From positions 358,336,943 through 358,400,942 of the forward strand of contig OW240913.1 in assembly GCA_933207985.1 (NCBI GenBank): 64,000 nucleotides of DNA. Reading direction: 5' to 3'. Origin of the DNA: Pelobates cultripes. Its lineage: Eukaryota; Chordata; Amphibia; Anura; Pelobatidae. Under the pieces are notes generated by a model. The model saw nothing but the letters and a program-made list of their open reading frames with translations. It was not told where the DNA came from and ran no database searches. Position numbers and translations under genes: made by a program. Shown here piece by piece: positions 1-11,601 of this stretch (positions within the stretch are counted from its first letter, which is position 1; every line of letters starts with the position of its first letter).

Positions 1-189
1 TTGAGTTTAGAGGGGGGTATAGGCAAAGATGTCTGATCCTGAAGATTCTCTAGAGTTTATTAGGGTCGAACTGATTACTAATTTAGTTGTGTCTAATATG
101 CATACAGTAGGTATTATTGGTGATAATTGTGGTTCTGTTATAGATTGGGTTTTAAAGTGACGGAATAGATCATCAGCCTTAGTGTTCTT

Positions 190-960
190 CGACCCGGTTT
201 GTACGTCACCTTATAATTAAAACGTGATAGAAACAAGGACCACCGGTGTAGTAGAACCCTGTAATACATGTTGCCATTCCTTCAGAGCAGTGATTATTGC
301 CAACAACTCCCTATCTCCTATGTCCTATCATTTTTCCGTTTCGGTTCAATCTTTTGGAATAGAAGCCGCAAGGATGCAGGGGTAAGTCATCCAATGGTCT
401 TTGAGATAAAACAGCCCCCACACAGGCGACTTCCAACAAAAACAGACGAGTAGAGTCAGTATGAGCCAATATGGGTGCTGAAGCGAATGCCGTGTTTAGG
501 GTGTCAAAAGCAGCATTGGCCTCTGGGATCGATTGTTGGTATGTCTTCCCTTTTTTGGTCAAGGACGTGATGGGTGCCGTAATAGAAGAAAACCCTTTTA
601 TGAATCTCCTATAATAGTTGGAACATCCCAAGGAGTGTTGTATGGCTTTCAAACCAACAGGTAGGGACCAATTGAGTATAGCCTCAAGCTTATTTGGGTC
701 TCTGAAACCCTGAACCTGAGATGAAATACTCTAAAAAGTAAACCTCTCTCTTGTCAAATAAGCACATCTCCAGTTTACAGTGCAATCCGTTCTACAATAA
801 CTTGGATAGGATTTCTTTAACGTGGTCATGGTGCATCTCCATGTTCTTTGACTATTTATGGGTGTTGTCCATGTAAACAATTCCAAATTCATGTAAGTAG
901 TCCCTCAGTACATCCTTCATGCAGCAATACAGTAAGTAAGGTAAGTAAAACTTGTTTTAA
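190..960 (-). pseudogene. Ty3/gypsy LTR-retrotransposon pol relic (reverse transcriptase to RNase H)
   Basis: On the minus strand this reads as the 3' half of a gypsy-type reverse transcriptase running into RNase H. The thumb/connection signature NYYRRFIKGFSSI and a following LTKKGK are clear around 540-625, the RNase H start FLLEV...VGAVLSQR near 380-420, and RELLAIITALKEWQH near 280-310. Further upstream in the element (about 870-900) the polymerase active-site box reads YMDN where YxDD is expected, so the second catalytic aspartate is lost. Stops break the frame on both sides. It is a dead fragment in the calpain intron or upstream of it. No LTR was recognised. Confidence 0.85.
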
Positions 961-1204
961 TGGATACAGAATAGGTGTCAATAATTCATTTAGTTAGTAT
1001 AGCACTCTAACGTTTCAAATATGTTTGCATTCCTAATGTTCCTTTAATACATCATATCTGGTGCCCACATCCATTACTTTGGCTAACGAAACAGAAAGGT
1101 AAAGGATATCATAAGAAAAAAAGGCACAGGGAATACAATCACTGTTGTCAAATCACTTTAGTTGTTTGAAATAATTTATATCTACCATGTATCTCTGTTG
1201 ACAG

Positions 1205-1270
1205 GATAAAGAAAACAAAGAAATGGGTTTGTTTGCCCCCCACACATATTCTGTAATTGACGTGCAAGAG
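1205..1270 (+). CDS. Calpain 1 exon with catalytic His
   Basis: 66 nt, phase 0 on both sides, after acag and before gtaagt. It encodes 22 residues including PHTYSVIDVQE, which aligns with the family signature GHAYSVTGxEE; the His codon 1241-1243 is the triad histidine. The matching exon in calpain 2 is 84 nt, so this one is six codons shorter on its N-terminal side. The exon that should precede it (about 169 nt) is not in the window. Confidence 0.88.
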
Positions 1271-1359
1271 GTAAGTAAACACTATGACAGATCATCAGGC
1301 AAAAATTTTCCAATAGAGAATATCAACACTAACATTGTTTATTTTACTATTTTCTTTAG

Positions 1360-1445
1360 ATAACTCACCTTGATAAGAATGTTCAGCTGATCAAATTGAG
1401 AAATCCTCATGGAGCTGGAGAATGGAAAGGAGCTTGGAGAGATAC
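1360..1445 (+). CDS. Calpain 1 exon with catalytic Asn
   Basis: 86 nt (ends phase 2) between tttctttag and gtacgt. Encodes LIKLRNPHGAGEWKGAWRD. The Asn codon 1402-1404 is the triad asparagine of the family motif RNPWG. The Trp after NP, which packs on the active site in classical calpains, is His here (1408-1410). Length and phase equal the calpain 2 exon 49694-49779. Confidence 0.92.
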
Positions 1446-1619
1446 GTACGTCTTTGGCTATGCCTCCAACATGTTATTAAAGATTATTTTGGAAAAACAT
1501 CAGGATTTAGATCCAGTTCCTTTGAAATTGTGAAGGAAAACAAAAAAAAATGATACAGGGTTATAAATATTTACTAAAGTGAGAATTGTTGGGAATTCAA
1601 CGTGAATTTCAAATTGTGG

Positions 1620-1960
1620 GCACAAATTGCTGACCTTAAAAGGACCATTAAAGTCATTTAGACAATTCATCAAAGTGAAGTGGTCTGGGTGCAGGGGTCC
1701 TGCCATTTTAATCCTTTAATGTAAAAAAGTGCAGTTTACATTGTAGGGTTAAAAACACCCTGCCTTGTTTAGAGTCACTAAAGGCAATTCCTTCTCCCAA
1801 AACTAGTGCAAATTGGTCCTGGAATCAAATGCTGCTTATAACAGCATTTGATTGGAGCGCAGCACGGCAGGGCATAGAGGAGATTGTGTACGATATCAGC
1901 AGGTATGGTGACATCTTCGAAGGTGGAGCAGGCTGCTGCAGTGAAAGACTCTCAACACTA
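1620..1960. repeat. Degenerate MITE-like repeat
   Basis: Contains short inverted stretches (gtgcagtttacattgtag near 1730 and TTTAATCCTTTAATG-like ends) resembling the interior of the TTAA-flanked MITEs seen elsewhere in this window. Boundaries and class are uncertain. The rest of the intron up to 2.8 kb shows nothing recognisable. Confidence 0.3.
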
Positions 1961-2859
1961 AAAAAGTAATAATCATTATTTAACCGAGTTGTTTTTTTCT
2001 AAAGCAAAGAGGGGGAAAGGGGGATGGAGGTTTGGCTGGCATTTCAATGCAAGGATGTGTTTGCGTGTAGTACACACACACCAGCATAGATACACATAGA
2101 CATTGACACGCATATATACACTGGATACCTGTTTGTGTTTGCCAGGCTGGGACACAGCCTGGTGACGTCCTCCATGTGGAGGGGGACTGTCCTCATGGTC
2201 CTTCCTCTCTCTTCAGCGGTTTGGATGCTGTCCGCTGTAGCTCCAGCTTTTTTTTTTTTAATGTGGTGCGTGCACGCCGACATCACAACGCTAATGATGT
2301 CATGGTCCGCTAAAACTTTTAAATTCGAAAGTATTGGGGGCTTGGTAACAAATATAAGGAGCCACAATATAAAGGTTCCTACAGCATAGGTCATTGCCCA
2401 GTTGTGGTTCAAGTTTTGTCATCAATAGCGCGTTATTATTATTGTGTAATATTCTGGTTCTGACTTTGGCTTTGTTTGACTATTCTACCTTCTATACTCC
2501 TTTGGCTCAGCTATTGTGATATTACTATTCCTGATTTTTGGCTTCCCTAACTACAGCTTATCCCTGACTATTATCAAGTGAAAATTTACATATTTTTTGG
2601 GGACCCAAAACGTTTCCATGCATTTTGGGTGCAGGAGGATGGCTCCTCTGGGGTCAAATGAGATCTTACATCTAATGGCCATTGGAGTGGAACCTCCATT
2701 TATATAAAAATGCACAGGGATTTGGAATAATGACCAATTAACTTTTTTTTTTCTTTTTTTTTTATGGTATTTATTAAAGATGATGTATACTGTGTTCATT
2801 GCTTCTGCCCATGAGTAGTGGGAGTTTGAGAGTAGAACTTATTTTTGTGTCCAGTGAGA

Positions 2860-5800
2860 TCTGGCTGAGGCTGATAGTAGCGTGGGGCTGGTCAAGTCTT
2901 TATTGTTCCTTTCTCTGCATCATCCTAGACTTCCCCACAAGGCTCTCTGTAAACTGTGTGTAAATGACATGAACGCACTTGCTCCCAGCACAGGGGACCA
3001 TCGGGCTGTTAAATGTCCACACTGCCCAACCAAGCCCCTCATTATATTTTCCCATCAGGTGGCCCTAAATAACCCCCCACCCCCATCACACCCCAAGTTG
3101 TGTGACCTGTTGCAGCTGGCGTCCGGCGCGGCAGCGGAGACCGCCGCAACGCTTGAGCCCAGGTCCCGCGGTTTTGGAGGGTGCCATGGCCAGCCATGTG
3201 AGTGCTGGGACCGCCACTGGAGGCATTGGTCCCGCCGGCTGCTACATGTGCCTGGCGGCAGGGGCAGAGCTTGGGCTCAGTGGCAAGCCCATCACTGCCA
3301 GGCAGCGCAGCTCCGGGATCAGTGGGAGCCGCGCTTGGATTATGGTCCGCCGCAGTCAGCGGGATAGGCCTAGGAAGTGTGCCGGGCGCAGGGGGACCAT
3401 GGAGACCAGGCGCCTCCTGGTGGTCGGGAGAAGAATCGGGCGGAGACAGGAGCCGGTGCAACACAGGCCCGACAGTGTGCAGGCAATTGGGAGTTTTCAG
3501 ACGGTTGCAGCAGGCCCCAGTGATTTAATGGTGTACTGCTGGGGGGCATAGCAGGCCTGCCAGGGTTTTTCCCCCTTCCTGGCCTGGTGCCAGGACGGAT
3601 GGTGGAGCCATGGGCCCCTTGGGAACAGGGGGTGCCACTGGGGTTGTCATCAGTCCCCCTCCTTTGCTTATCCAGGGCCCCTTGGTTCCACAGGGTCTTG
3701 GGGGTGCTGCTGGGCCTTCCCGTGGGTGAGTTGAGGCTAGGGGCACATCCTGGGATCAGAGGGAAGCCCTCGGGGGTTGGACAGGGGCCCAAGAGATGGT
3801 GGCACTTGATGGCAGCGGGGTGGCTTCCGGGGATGGGCCATAGGCTCCTTCTCATCAGGTGTCCCCTGGGGTGGGTGCACAGGTTACCCTCTTGGGCAGT
3901 CCTGGTCAGGAGTTCGTACGTCAAGGTCAGGCAGCTAGGGCCGATGTTGCCTTGGCCCAGGCTAGTGGGCAGCAAGTGGATCAGTCAGACCACAACTTGG
4001 AAGGCGCAGGGCCCGCTGGTAGGAGATGACGCAAGCAGGTGGACCGCTATGGCTAGGGGTCCTGGGGCAGAGGGTCGTAGTAATCACACAGGGTCGCGCA
4101 CGGTGCCAGGAAGGTCGCGGAGTAGCAGATCCCTGGGTGCCATTCTGATGCGCGCGTCGAGTCCGGCTGCTGGCATTGAGCAGGTCATGTCAGGGCCCTA
4201 GGGCAGTGTCCCCAGGGGTGTTAGTTACACGACCGGGGTGGCATCAGATGCTAGCGGTTCCTCTGGGGAGCACTCGTGGCTTCTATCTGTGGATCTAGGT
4301 GCAGGTCGGCCCAGGAGTGGAGCAGGAGTCCCAGGAGTAAGGCCAGCGGGGCCTCGGGGACTCATAATAAGTGGCGGGGTCAGGACCCCAGGAGGAGGTC
4401 ATGGAGTGCCTGGTGATGCGGGGGTATGGAGAGCACGGAACAGTACAACCAGTCCAGGCATTCTTCTTCTTGTTCCAGGTTTGGCAGTGGATTACCTTCT
4501 GTATATTCCCGGCATCAGGTGGATTCCCTGGTTGGCGTGAGGAGAAAAGTGGAGGAGCATTCTGGTTGGGTGGGACCTTAAGGAGCAGCCCCGAGGCCAT
4601 CGCCTGAGGTGGGCTTGGTTGGTGAGTCAGACCCTACTGGCACCCGTTGCCTTGGGGCCTAAAGCCAGAGAAGGTAGACGCGATGCTGCCATGGCTAAGC
4701 CTCTACAGTAATTTGAGCGATGCGGAATTGTTGCTTTCAGGTTTTGCGCATGATTTTGTTATACTGTTTCGGGACAGGGAGTTTGCTTCGAGCTTTCGGA
4801 ACTTAAAGTTGGTGAGGGAATTTCCAGGGGTGGTTCAGGAAAAGCTTTTCAAGGAGGTTAAGTTGGGTCAGATGGCAGGGCCATTTGTGGACCCCCCGCT
4901 ACCCGGCCTGTGGTTGCCTGCGTTAGGGGTGGTTCCTAAGAAGGAATTGGGGAAGTACCGTCTCATCCATCATCTTTTGCACCTGAAAGGGGCTTCTGTG
5001 AATGATGACATTGCCAGGGAACTTTGCTCGGTCCCGTATGCTTCATTTGACCAAGCAGTCGAGTTGGTTAAGAAGGTCGGGCATGGGGCGCTGATGGCCA
5101 AGGTGGTCCTTAGTATGGTAGCGGGGGGTAGGTGGCCGGATGTGCTCATGCTGCATGCAGGTGGTAACGACCTTGGGCTTATCCGTCAACTGCTAGTTAA
5201 GAGAATGAAGCAGGATGTAAATAGGATTAGGACCTCAGTCCCTGGGGTTCATCTGGTGTGGTTGGAGATAGTTCCCGGGCTCTGTTGGTGGCATGCACGG
5301 GATTTGGCAATTGTGGGGCGCTGCCGAGGGGCAGGTTTGGGCTCCGGAGACAGGGGTTCTCCTAGGTTGATGGCTAGTTTTATACGGAAGTTAGGCGGGG
5401 TGGTAGTCAGGCACAAGGAACTGGAGGACATGTTGCCTGGCTATTTCAGACAGGATGGGGTGCATTTCTCAGATGTGGGATGTTATTTGTTTAATTTGGG
5501 GCTGCAGGAAGGGCTGGCCAAGGATTTGTTTCTTTGGGGTGGCGGAGCTTAGACATCTTAAGGGTTCAAGGTCTGAGCTTGTGGCGTGTGGTATAAGGAA
5601 GGTTAAAGGGGTAATGGGCCTGCTTAGGGAAGAGAAGAGCAAGATAAGTTAGTTGGCTGGTTAATATGGTTGGTTACCTGTTGTAAGATGATGGTGGGTT
5701 TCAAGCTAGTTGGTAGTTCAGAACCCCTGTGGTGTAGAGGTATCAAGGTACACCCCTGCCAGGATCATGTGGAAAATGTTGGATCCTGTTTATGTTATTT

Positions 5801-5990
5801 TTATGTGATTGTTATACTATGTTATGTGATATATAATGGGTCATTACCTTGTGATTTGAAATGTGGGGAAGATAATGTTGGATGGCTGAGGATTTGGGGT
5901 GGACAATGACTTTAAAAAGTTATTCATATGTTATTGTTATTATTATTATTATGATTATAATAAAATTAAAGCTGTGGACATATTGACCCA
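2860..5990 (+). mobile_element. DIRS/Ngaro-like tyrosine-recombinase retrotransposon, internally deleted
   Basis: A GC-rich block (about 3.1-5.6 kb) inside an AT-rich intron. It holds a degraded Gly/Pro-rich leader region (3.1-4.6 kb, several overlapping broken frames, probably a decayed gag-like ORF), then an open frame joining a DIRS-type reverse transcriptase N-terminus to an SGNH hydrolase domain. The tail ends in a TTATTA-rich stretch and AATAAAATTAAAGCTG (5950-5985). No tyrosine recombinase, RNase H or RT palm is present; these were lost by internal deletion. Family knowledge: vertebrate Ngaro-type elements often carry such hydrolases. Outer boundaries are estimates. Confidence 0.7.
4647..5552 (+). 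pseudogene. Reverse-transcriptase N-terminus fused by deletion to SGNH hydrolase
   Basis: An uninterrupted 301-codon frame. Residues about 30-150 are the DIRS-type RT fingers: FKEVKLGQMAGPF, LGVVPKKELGKYRLIHHL, KGASVNDDI, FDQAVELV, ALMAKV. The catalytic box that should follow ALMAKV is missing: at about nt 5106 the frame jumps into a different domain with PDVLMLHAGGNDLGLI (SGNH block III, GGND), LVWLEIVPGLCWW and GYFRQDGVHFSDVG (block V, Asp-x-x-His). Block I with the catalytic Ser fell in the deleted part. So neither domain can be active, although the frame is open. The ATG at 4647 is only the first Met; the original protein began upstream. Confidence 0.78.
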
Positions 5991-7671
5991 TACCTATGAG
6001 TGTCAGTGTTGTATTAGGGGTGGGTTGGTATAGGTAGTAGACAGCTCCTCCTGCCCATATGGCGACAATGCACCTGTCATGTCTGTTTCTCACCTTTCTA
6101 CGTGCAGCCCTCACACAGAGATTGCCCCTCCTCCATACTTCCTCCTGCAGGTGTTGCTTTCATTTGGTCTGAATTCAACCAGGAGAGACAGCAGAGGAGG
6201 ATTCACCTGATAACAGACATGCAGAGCACAGCCTAGTTATCTCTGTGCCTGAACCAACTAAGCAAAATGGAAAGGTGCTAGCTTTAACCTCTGATTTTAG
6301 AGAAATTTAGACATTCTTCTAGCACAGTGTATAGCTGTTTCTCTATCATTTAATATTAAGGTGTATTTGTTATGACAAGTACCCTTTCATAATCATTAAC
6401 CCCACAATTACAACTCATCTCAAGCTTTTAATCATCTTATCAATAAACACGAATGTGACCTATCTCTGACATTAACCCCTCCCTAAAACCCCCTTTACCC
6501 TACCCACTTCTAATATTATCTTTAACCCTGCATGATTACACATCTGTATGCACTCACTATACTCACAGACTGAAACTCAATTCATTACTGTGATGATACG
6601 ACCCTGTCGTCTCTGTTACCGAAGGTGTAACAGTCCAGGCCTAATATCGTCTGCGGCTAGTTTATTTTGCAACTGAGTTTATTTTACAGGTACCAGGGCA
6701 TTTAAACACTAAGCACAGAATAGATAACTATATTATTTGTTACAGTTCCCTTCCCCATTTGTGCATGTCCATCCTGACAACAAAGAGCTATTTGGATAAG
6801 CCAGGCAGATATCTCAGCATGACAGTCTCTATCACAATCTCGTATTGGTCTCAGCTGGAGGGGAAAGGTTCTGCCTCTGCACTGTGACACATCAAAGTCC
6901 CTTTTGTCACAATTACAAACAGAAGTCTGCACATATATACATAGTTGTCAAATATAAACATATGTTTTTATGTCCAAAAGGTCAATTAAACTCATATTAT
7001 GTGCCTTTTTATTTTTAGGGTGAATGGGGAGCAGAGGGCACCTTATAATTTTGTGCCTAGTCAGCTGACATGCAAATCCAGCCCTGATCACACAGCTCCC
7101 TACTGTGCTGCTGAAAGGAATATATAAAATATATATTTCAACATGTAACAAAACTACCAATTGTCTCTCTCAGCATTCTCTTGCGTATTATTTCAGCTAT
7201 AAACAAAGTTGTTGTTTTTTTTACTATTTTTGTACAAAATAATGATTTTTTTTTTTTTACATTTTTGATTTTAAAATAAAGTAAAATTCCCATTATTAAC
7301 CAGGGGAGACCAGTAATTGGCTTCATCCTCTACCTACCTCCAGTGAATTATATGGTAATATATTAATTAGGGTTATGGATTTCCGTACCATAATAATAAA
7401 TTGACCCAGGAAGCCCAATCCCCGTGTACTATTAGCTTTCGGATAAGAATACTACTGGGTGTAGGTCCAAACAAACACTCCACAAGTATATTTAAATTAT
7501 AATTTTTTTTTATAAATATATACAAAAATAATACCAGGTCACAAATCCAAGATCATAAAAATATCAAACATAAGTCATATCAAGCTAAGCATCCACATAT
7601 GTAGGTATATATATATATATATATAGTGACCATTATTTATCAATTATTTAAAAAAAATAAAAATAGGAAAA
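5991..7671. other. Calpain 1 intron, no recognised gene
   Basis: Intron sequence between the DIRS-like relic and a hammerhead-like relic. It contains a small TA-rich run (7606-7624) and several A/T homopolymers. No ORF resembling a known protein and no recognisable transposon ends were seen. Confidence 0.5.
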
Positions 7672-7675
7672 ATAC

Positions 7676-7717
7676 TCCCCCAACATTTCGGCAAGATTGC
7701 TTTCATCAAGGTAGGTG
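7676..7717 (-). ncRNA. Hammerhead-ribozyme-like relic
   Basis: On the minus strand the order TTGATGA, a short stem GCAA/TTGC, then CGAAATGTTGG follows the hammerhead core CUGAUGA - stem II - GAAA. The first core base is T instead of the C needed for catalysis, so it is probably inactive. Such motifs are known in Penelope-like elements and other amphibian repeats. It ends about 40 nt before the calpain exon at 7760. Confidence 0.35.
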
Positions 7718-7759
7718 ACATTAAAGGAATTATTGTTTTTTGTTCCTTTATTGTAACAG

Positions 7760-7834
7760 GGCATCAGAGTGGAATGAGGTTGATAAGAAAGTATTAGATG
7801 CTCTCCACGTAACAAAAAACGAAGGAGAATTCTG
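7760..7834 (+). CDS. Calpain 1 exon, end of protease domain
   Basis: 75 nt between cag and gtgagt. Reads ASEWNEVDKKVLDALH...EGEFW, the family segment xSEWxxV...L...DGEFW that closes the protease core. Same length and phase as calpain 2 exon 51111-51185. Confidence 0.92.
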
Positions 7835-8414
7835 GTGAGTACATTTTTAATTTCCACATATAAATCAACCACAGGCATCACCTGTTTCTCTTAACACTGG
7901 AGTTCCACACATTTTCTAACTTGTCTCTACAATGTTGCTCTTATATACAAGTACTGGACTGAATGGCTGAGCTCAATATCAGGTCCATATGGCTGGATTC
8001 TCTTTGTAGAGTAGGGGTTTATTGAATAGCAATTTTCCAGTTGACTTTAGTGAATGAATTGCTATTCTAGTAAGTAGACTAAACTTTTACTCTGCTGTGA
8101 GAATCCAACCCAAAGTATTTACGTTCTATCGTCAAAGCTTAATTTTTAACACAGGACTGAATAAATATTTAGAACATACTGGAAAATTACATAATATTAC
8201 ATAGTAAAAAATTACTAAATAGACACAAGTAAAAAAACATAAAATTTCACCAAACCTGAAATATCACAGCAAACCTAATTTAGAAATTTTCTTTAGTCTT
8301 TTTTTTTTTTTTTTTAAGTTTATTCCAGATTTAGGCGAAAACAGCTCATAAACAAACATTTCCTAACTCATTAATCTTGGTAATTTGTTTACTTAAATTA
8401 TTGAACATTTACAG

Positions 8415-8572
8415 GATGCCCTTCTTTGACTTTAAACAAAATTTCTCCGGAGTAGTCATATGCCACACTAGTTTGAGTGATGCTCTTCAAAAAGAGAGTG
8501 ATTTGTGGAACGTCACAAAATTTTATGGGAGCTGGACTAAAAACGTGACTGCAGGTGGCCCTCCAGACAAAG
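8415..8572 (+). CDS. Calpain 1 exon, protease/domain III linker
   Basis: 158 nt between acag and gtgatt (a weak donor). Encodes MPFFDFKQNFSGVVICH..., WNVTKFYGSWTKN and TAGG, matching the calpain block xSFxDFxxxFxxLEIC...W...G.W..GSTAGG. Same length as calpain 2 exon 55028-55185. Confidence 0.92.
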
Positions 8573-9185
8573 GTGATTATAATATGCTCACATAGCTTGA
8601 TAAAGGTAAGGTATGCAAGAAAATGAAAATGGTGCTGGTTTGTGGCAATCCATGCTGAACATTCTGGCGTTTTGTTGTATGTTTTTAATGGAAAAAGAGG
8701 TCAATAAGGACAGGCTAAAGGAGCTTCAATAGTCCATAGCTTCATTTCCTTGACCTCTATGCACTAAGAAGAGATAAGCTTCAATTGACAGTCCATTGTA
8801 TTAAGACCAAAGAACCCCAAACAATGTGTTTTTAATTATCTCCTTTAATATTAAAGAATAGGCATTGATCAGTCTCTAGCATGCAGAGCTCAACTTAAAT
8901 ATAACGAGTGAAAAACTATTTCTTTGTACCTGTCAAAGATTTGCATTGTTAGGGTCTCAAGCAACATGACATGAACTGAAAGCTAGACTGCAACTCACAG
9001 AGAGGGTGCAAAGCAATAGGATTGTAACCCAAAGGGCTTAGTGTTCAGTCCCTTAAATTAAACTTTACTAGCACGTCTTAGACCTGTGTTTGGTGCAAAC
9101 CACATCCCTACCCTGTTAATTTAGATTGGGATTCACCTTCCATCACATGCTATCAGGAAACAGTTCAGTATCCTTGTATTAAATT
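8573..9185. other. Calpain 1 intron, nothing recognised
   Basis: AT-rich intron with no coding-like frame, no transposon ends and no tandem repeat that I could see. Confidence 0.5.
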
Positions 9186-9286
9186 GTCTTCAGTGTAAAA
9201 AGCAGAAACTTATGAACCACAACTGTGGTCTTTGTCAAGCTTTGTTAAGTTGTAGTCAAAACGTTACTGCTTTTCACACCGAAGAC
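9186..9286. repeat. 38-bp inverted repeat, amphibian foldback relic
   Basis: Left arm 9186-9223 and right arm 9249-9286 are near-perfect inverted copies (both start or end in GTCTTC/GAAGAC and share AAAAGCAG). The right arm contains GTCAAAACGTTACTGC, resembling the GTCGAAACGTT box of hammerhead-derived repeats. Likely a small foldback element; function unknown. Confidence 0.5.
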
Positions 9287-9999
9287 ACTTTAATAAAAGG
9301 GCGCTGTGCTTAAAAGGACGTACTGATACATTCCTGTATCAGCTGTATGTGGAGCGGTTGGAGGCAGGACCGGGTTCCTGTGTTGGTCTCCTTTGTAATA
9401 TATATTTTTTTTTTTAAAGAAAGACTCTAAACCTCACTGTTTGATTCTCTGTTGTATACTTTGCAACCAAACTTCCTTTTCTATACAGGTGCCTCACTTT
9501 TTGTGTTTTTATAACTTTGTTTTTTCAAAGTTATCATTTATTCAAGTCCTTAAAGCCAGAAAAACCCTCAAAAAAGTCCCATTATTACAAAGATAAAAAT
9601 TGTGTAGGTTTGATCTAATTATTATACAAGGTGTTTCACCTTAATATTGGTAATCTAAGAGTCCAAGAATAGAAGTATACCAAATAGAGAAGATGGGTAC
9701 AAATTAAATTGCCTTCTTTAAACTGTCATAAGGAATAGACATTTATTCCATCCATGCTGGGAAATCTGTGAAGAAGGATAAATGTATAGACTTGTACCTG
9801 GGGATTGGCTTTGTTGCCATGGTGACGTCTCCCCACGTGTTGTATGTATCAGTGCATCAGTCCTAAAGATCTTTTGAGTGTATACTGTTATTCTTTATAA
9901 TCTTTAGTAATAGCAGCCACATAAAGCCGTAATCTGTTTTTCCGTATTACAAGTTATATAACCCAGTAATTTATGTATATGGTTCTCCTTTACAAACAG
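9287..9999. other. Calpain 1 intron, nothing recognised
   Basis: AT-rich intron sequence without recognisable coding or repeat structure apart from short homopolymers. Confidence 0.5.
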
Positions 10000-10145
10000 A
10001 GTCATTTTGGACCAACCCCAAATTTTTTATCAAATTGGAAAAGACCAAAGGAGATCAACCACTGTGTACGATCGTTGTGAGCCTGATGCAGAGGAAGAGG
10101 AATAAAAGAGTGGACAGGATTAAAATTCAATACAGTATTATCCCG
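10000..10145 (+). CDS. Calpain 1 exon, domain III first half
   Basis: 146 nt between cag and gtcagt. Encodes SFWTNPKFFIKLEKTKG, then VVSLMQRKRNKRVDRIKIQ, matching the calpain block FWxNPQ(Y/F)xIKLE...LxQKxRR. It is five codons shorter than the calpain 2 exon, and the acidic loop typical of conventional calpains after KLE is absent. Confidence 0.92.
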
Positions 10146-10860
10146 GTCAGTTGCTCTATAAATTCTCAGAGATATAGTAATAAAAAAAATATTTATTAAA
10201 ATAAATCAAATAAAAAAGTTTTTGGAATGTTCTAAAATATAACGAATTTACTAATCATTACTCTTTCAAATGTCACATTATTTGCAGACCCCTCTGCATC
10301 ATTTTGGAATCCTCTGACATTCCTACACCATTCTAGAGTCATTTCAGACTCCGGATGTTGTGTCTCTTTCAGCATCCGTACATTGAAATAATGATGCAGG
10401 TTATGTCGTTGAGTCCTAATCGACGCTCACGTAGTTTCTAGGTACACAGTGCAATATTATCCAATACATTATAAAAGCCATTGTGACTAGTAGTAAGTGT
10501 CCTGTTGTGGCCTATGTAATATCCAATCATGCATTCCTTGCTTTTGGTATTTTGGCTCCGCTTGTCTTGATCTTCCTGCTCTCTTGTATTGTCTGGCGAC
10601 AGAAAAGGATCAAATGTTGCATTGGAAGGAGAAAGGGTAGAATGAACTCAAATGCATTCACACTAACACATATATACCCCAGCATTCACACTCTAAACAG
10701 TACGTCCTTGTTTTTACACACATGCCTTCTATAAAAAATATATATATATATTTATTATAAATATTATTTATAAATAAATATTTTCAATGCATGGTGGGGC
10801 AACCATATACTCACTCACTTTTACCCTTAGCCAATAGACGGCTGAAGGTGCCCTGCCCGG

Positions 10861-11345
10861 AACACTATAATACTGCTGACACCTCTCCTGTCAATCATTT
10901 CCCTAGTTAAGTGATCCTTAATGACTCCAAACTCAATAACTGTTTGGTTCTGGTGCCATAGTGTCCTGATGCTATCTCAGAGTAAGAGGTCAAACCTTTT
11001 GCAAATGATTGGAAAACTTACCTGGGGTCTACTGGCACCAGACCATGCCTCCATGAAGTTTGGAAACTCCTGCACCAAGCTTCTGTTAGTTTCCCTGAGC
11101 TAAGCCCTGCGGTGCAGAGCATCAGCTGCGCATTCTCAGCAAGTGAGCTAAGCCTTGAACCACCAGGTAAGCATCAGGTTAGCTAAGAGCAGAGAGCTTA
11201 CAGCTTTCATGGAGGATGGGCCATTTGCAAATGGCTTGGCTTCTCACACTAGGAGGGCATCAGGGCTCTCCTAGAGTGCTGCTTTAAGTATATACATAGG
11301 TAGGGAAAATATTGATAAGAGAGGTGTCAACAGTATTATTGTGTT
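10861..11345. mobile_element. MITE with 45-bp terminal inverted repeats
   Basis: 10861-10905 and 11301-11345 are inverted copies with about 6 mismatches in 45 (AACACTATAATACTG at one end, CAGTATTATTGTGTT at the other). The interior (about 395 bp) has no ORF of interest. Class II non-autonomous element; target duplication not resolved. Confidence 0.55.
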
Positions 11346-11601
11346 GAAGGTCTGGTACTCCTTGCAGGTTATGATAAGGGATAGCAGTTCATTAATATTG
11401 AGGAGGGTAAAAAAAAAGTAGGGAGTATGTTAGCCAGTAGTAGTTATGGTGCTTTGATTGTTCATTTAAATATGTTTCAAAAGAAAAAAAAAACTGGTCA
11501 CATGCAAAATGATATATAGCCACCCAGCCCAATGGTTCTGAATTCCATTACATTTATAATACAACTGCATTATTGTTCCAAGGCTAATGTGATCAGCTTA
11601 C

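Noticed and set aside
28..162. 44-codon ORF starting MSDPEDSLEF
   Set aside because: No family resemblance, no splice support and next to a retrotransposon relic.
2882..4607. Overlapping GC-rich open frames on both strands
   Set aside because: Gly/Pro/Arg-rich, mutually overlapping and without domain signatures; GC content alone keeps them open. Treated as decayed leader of the DIRS-like element.
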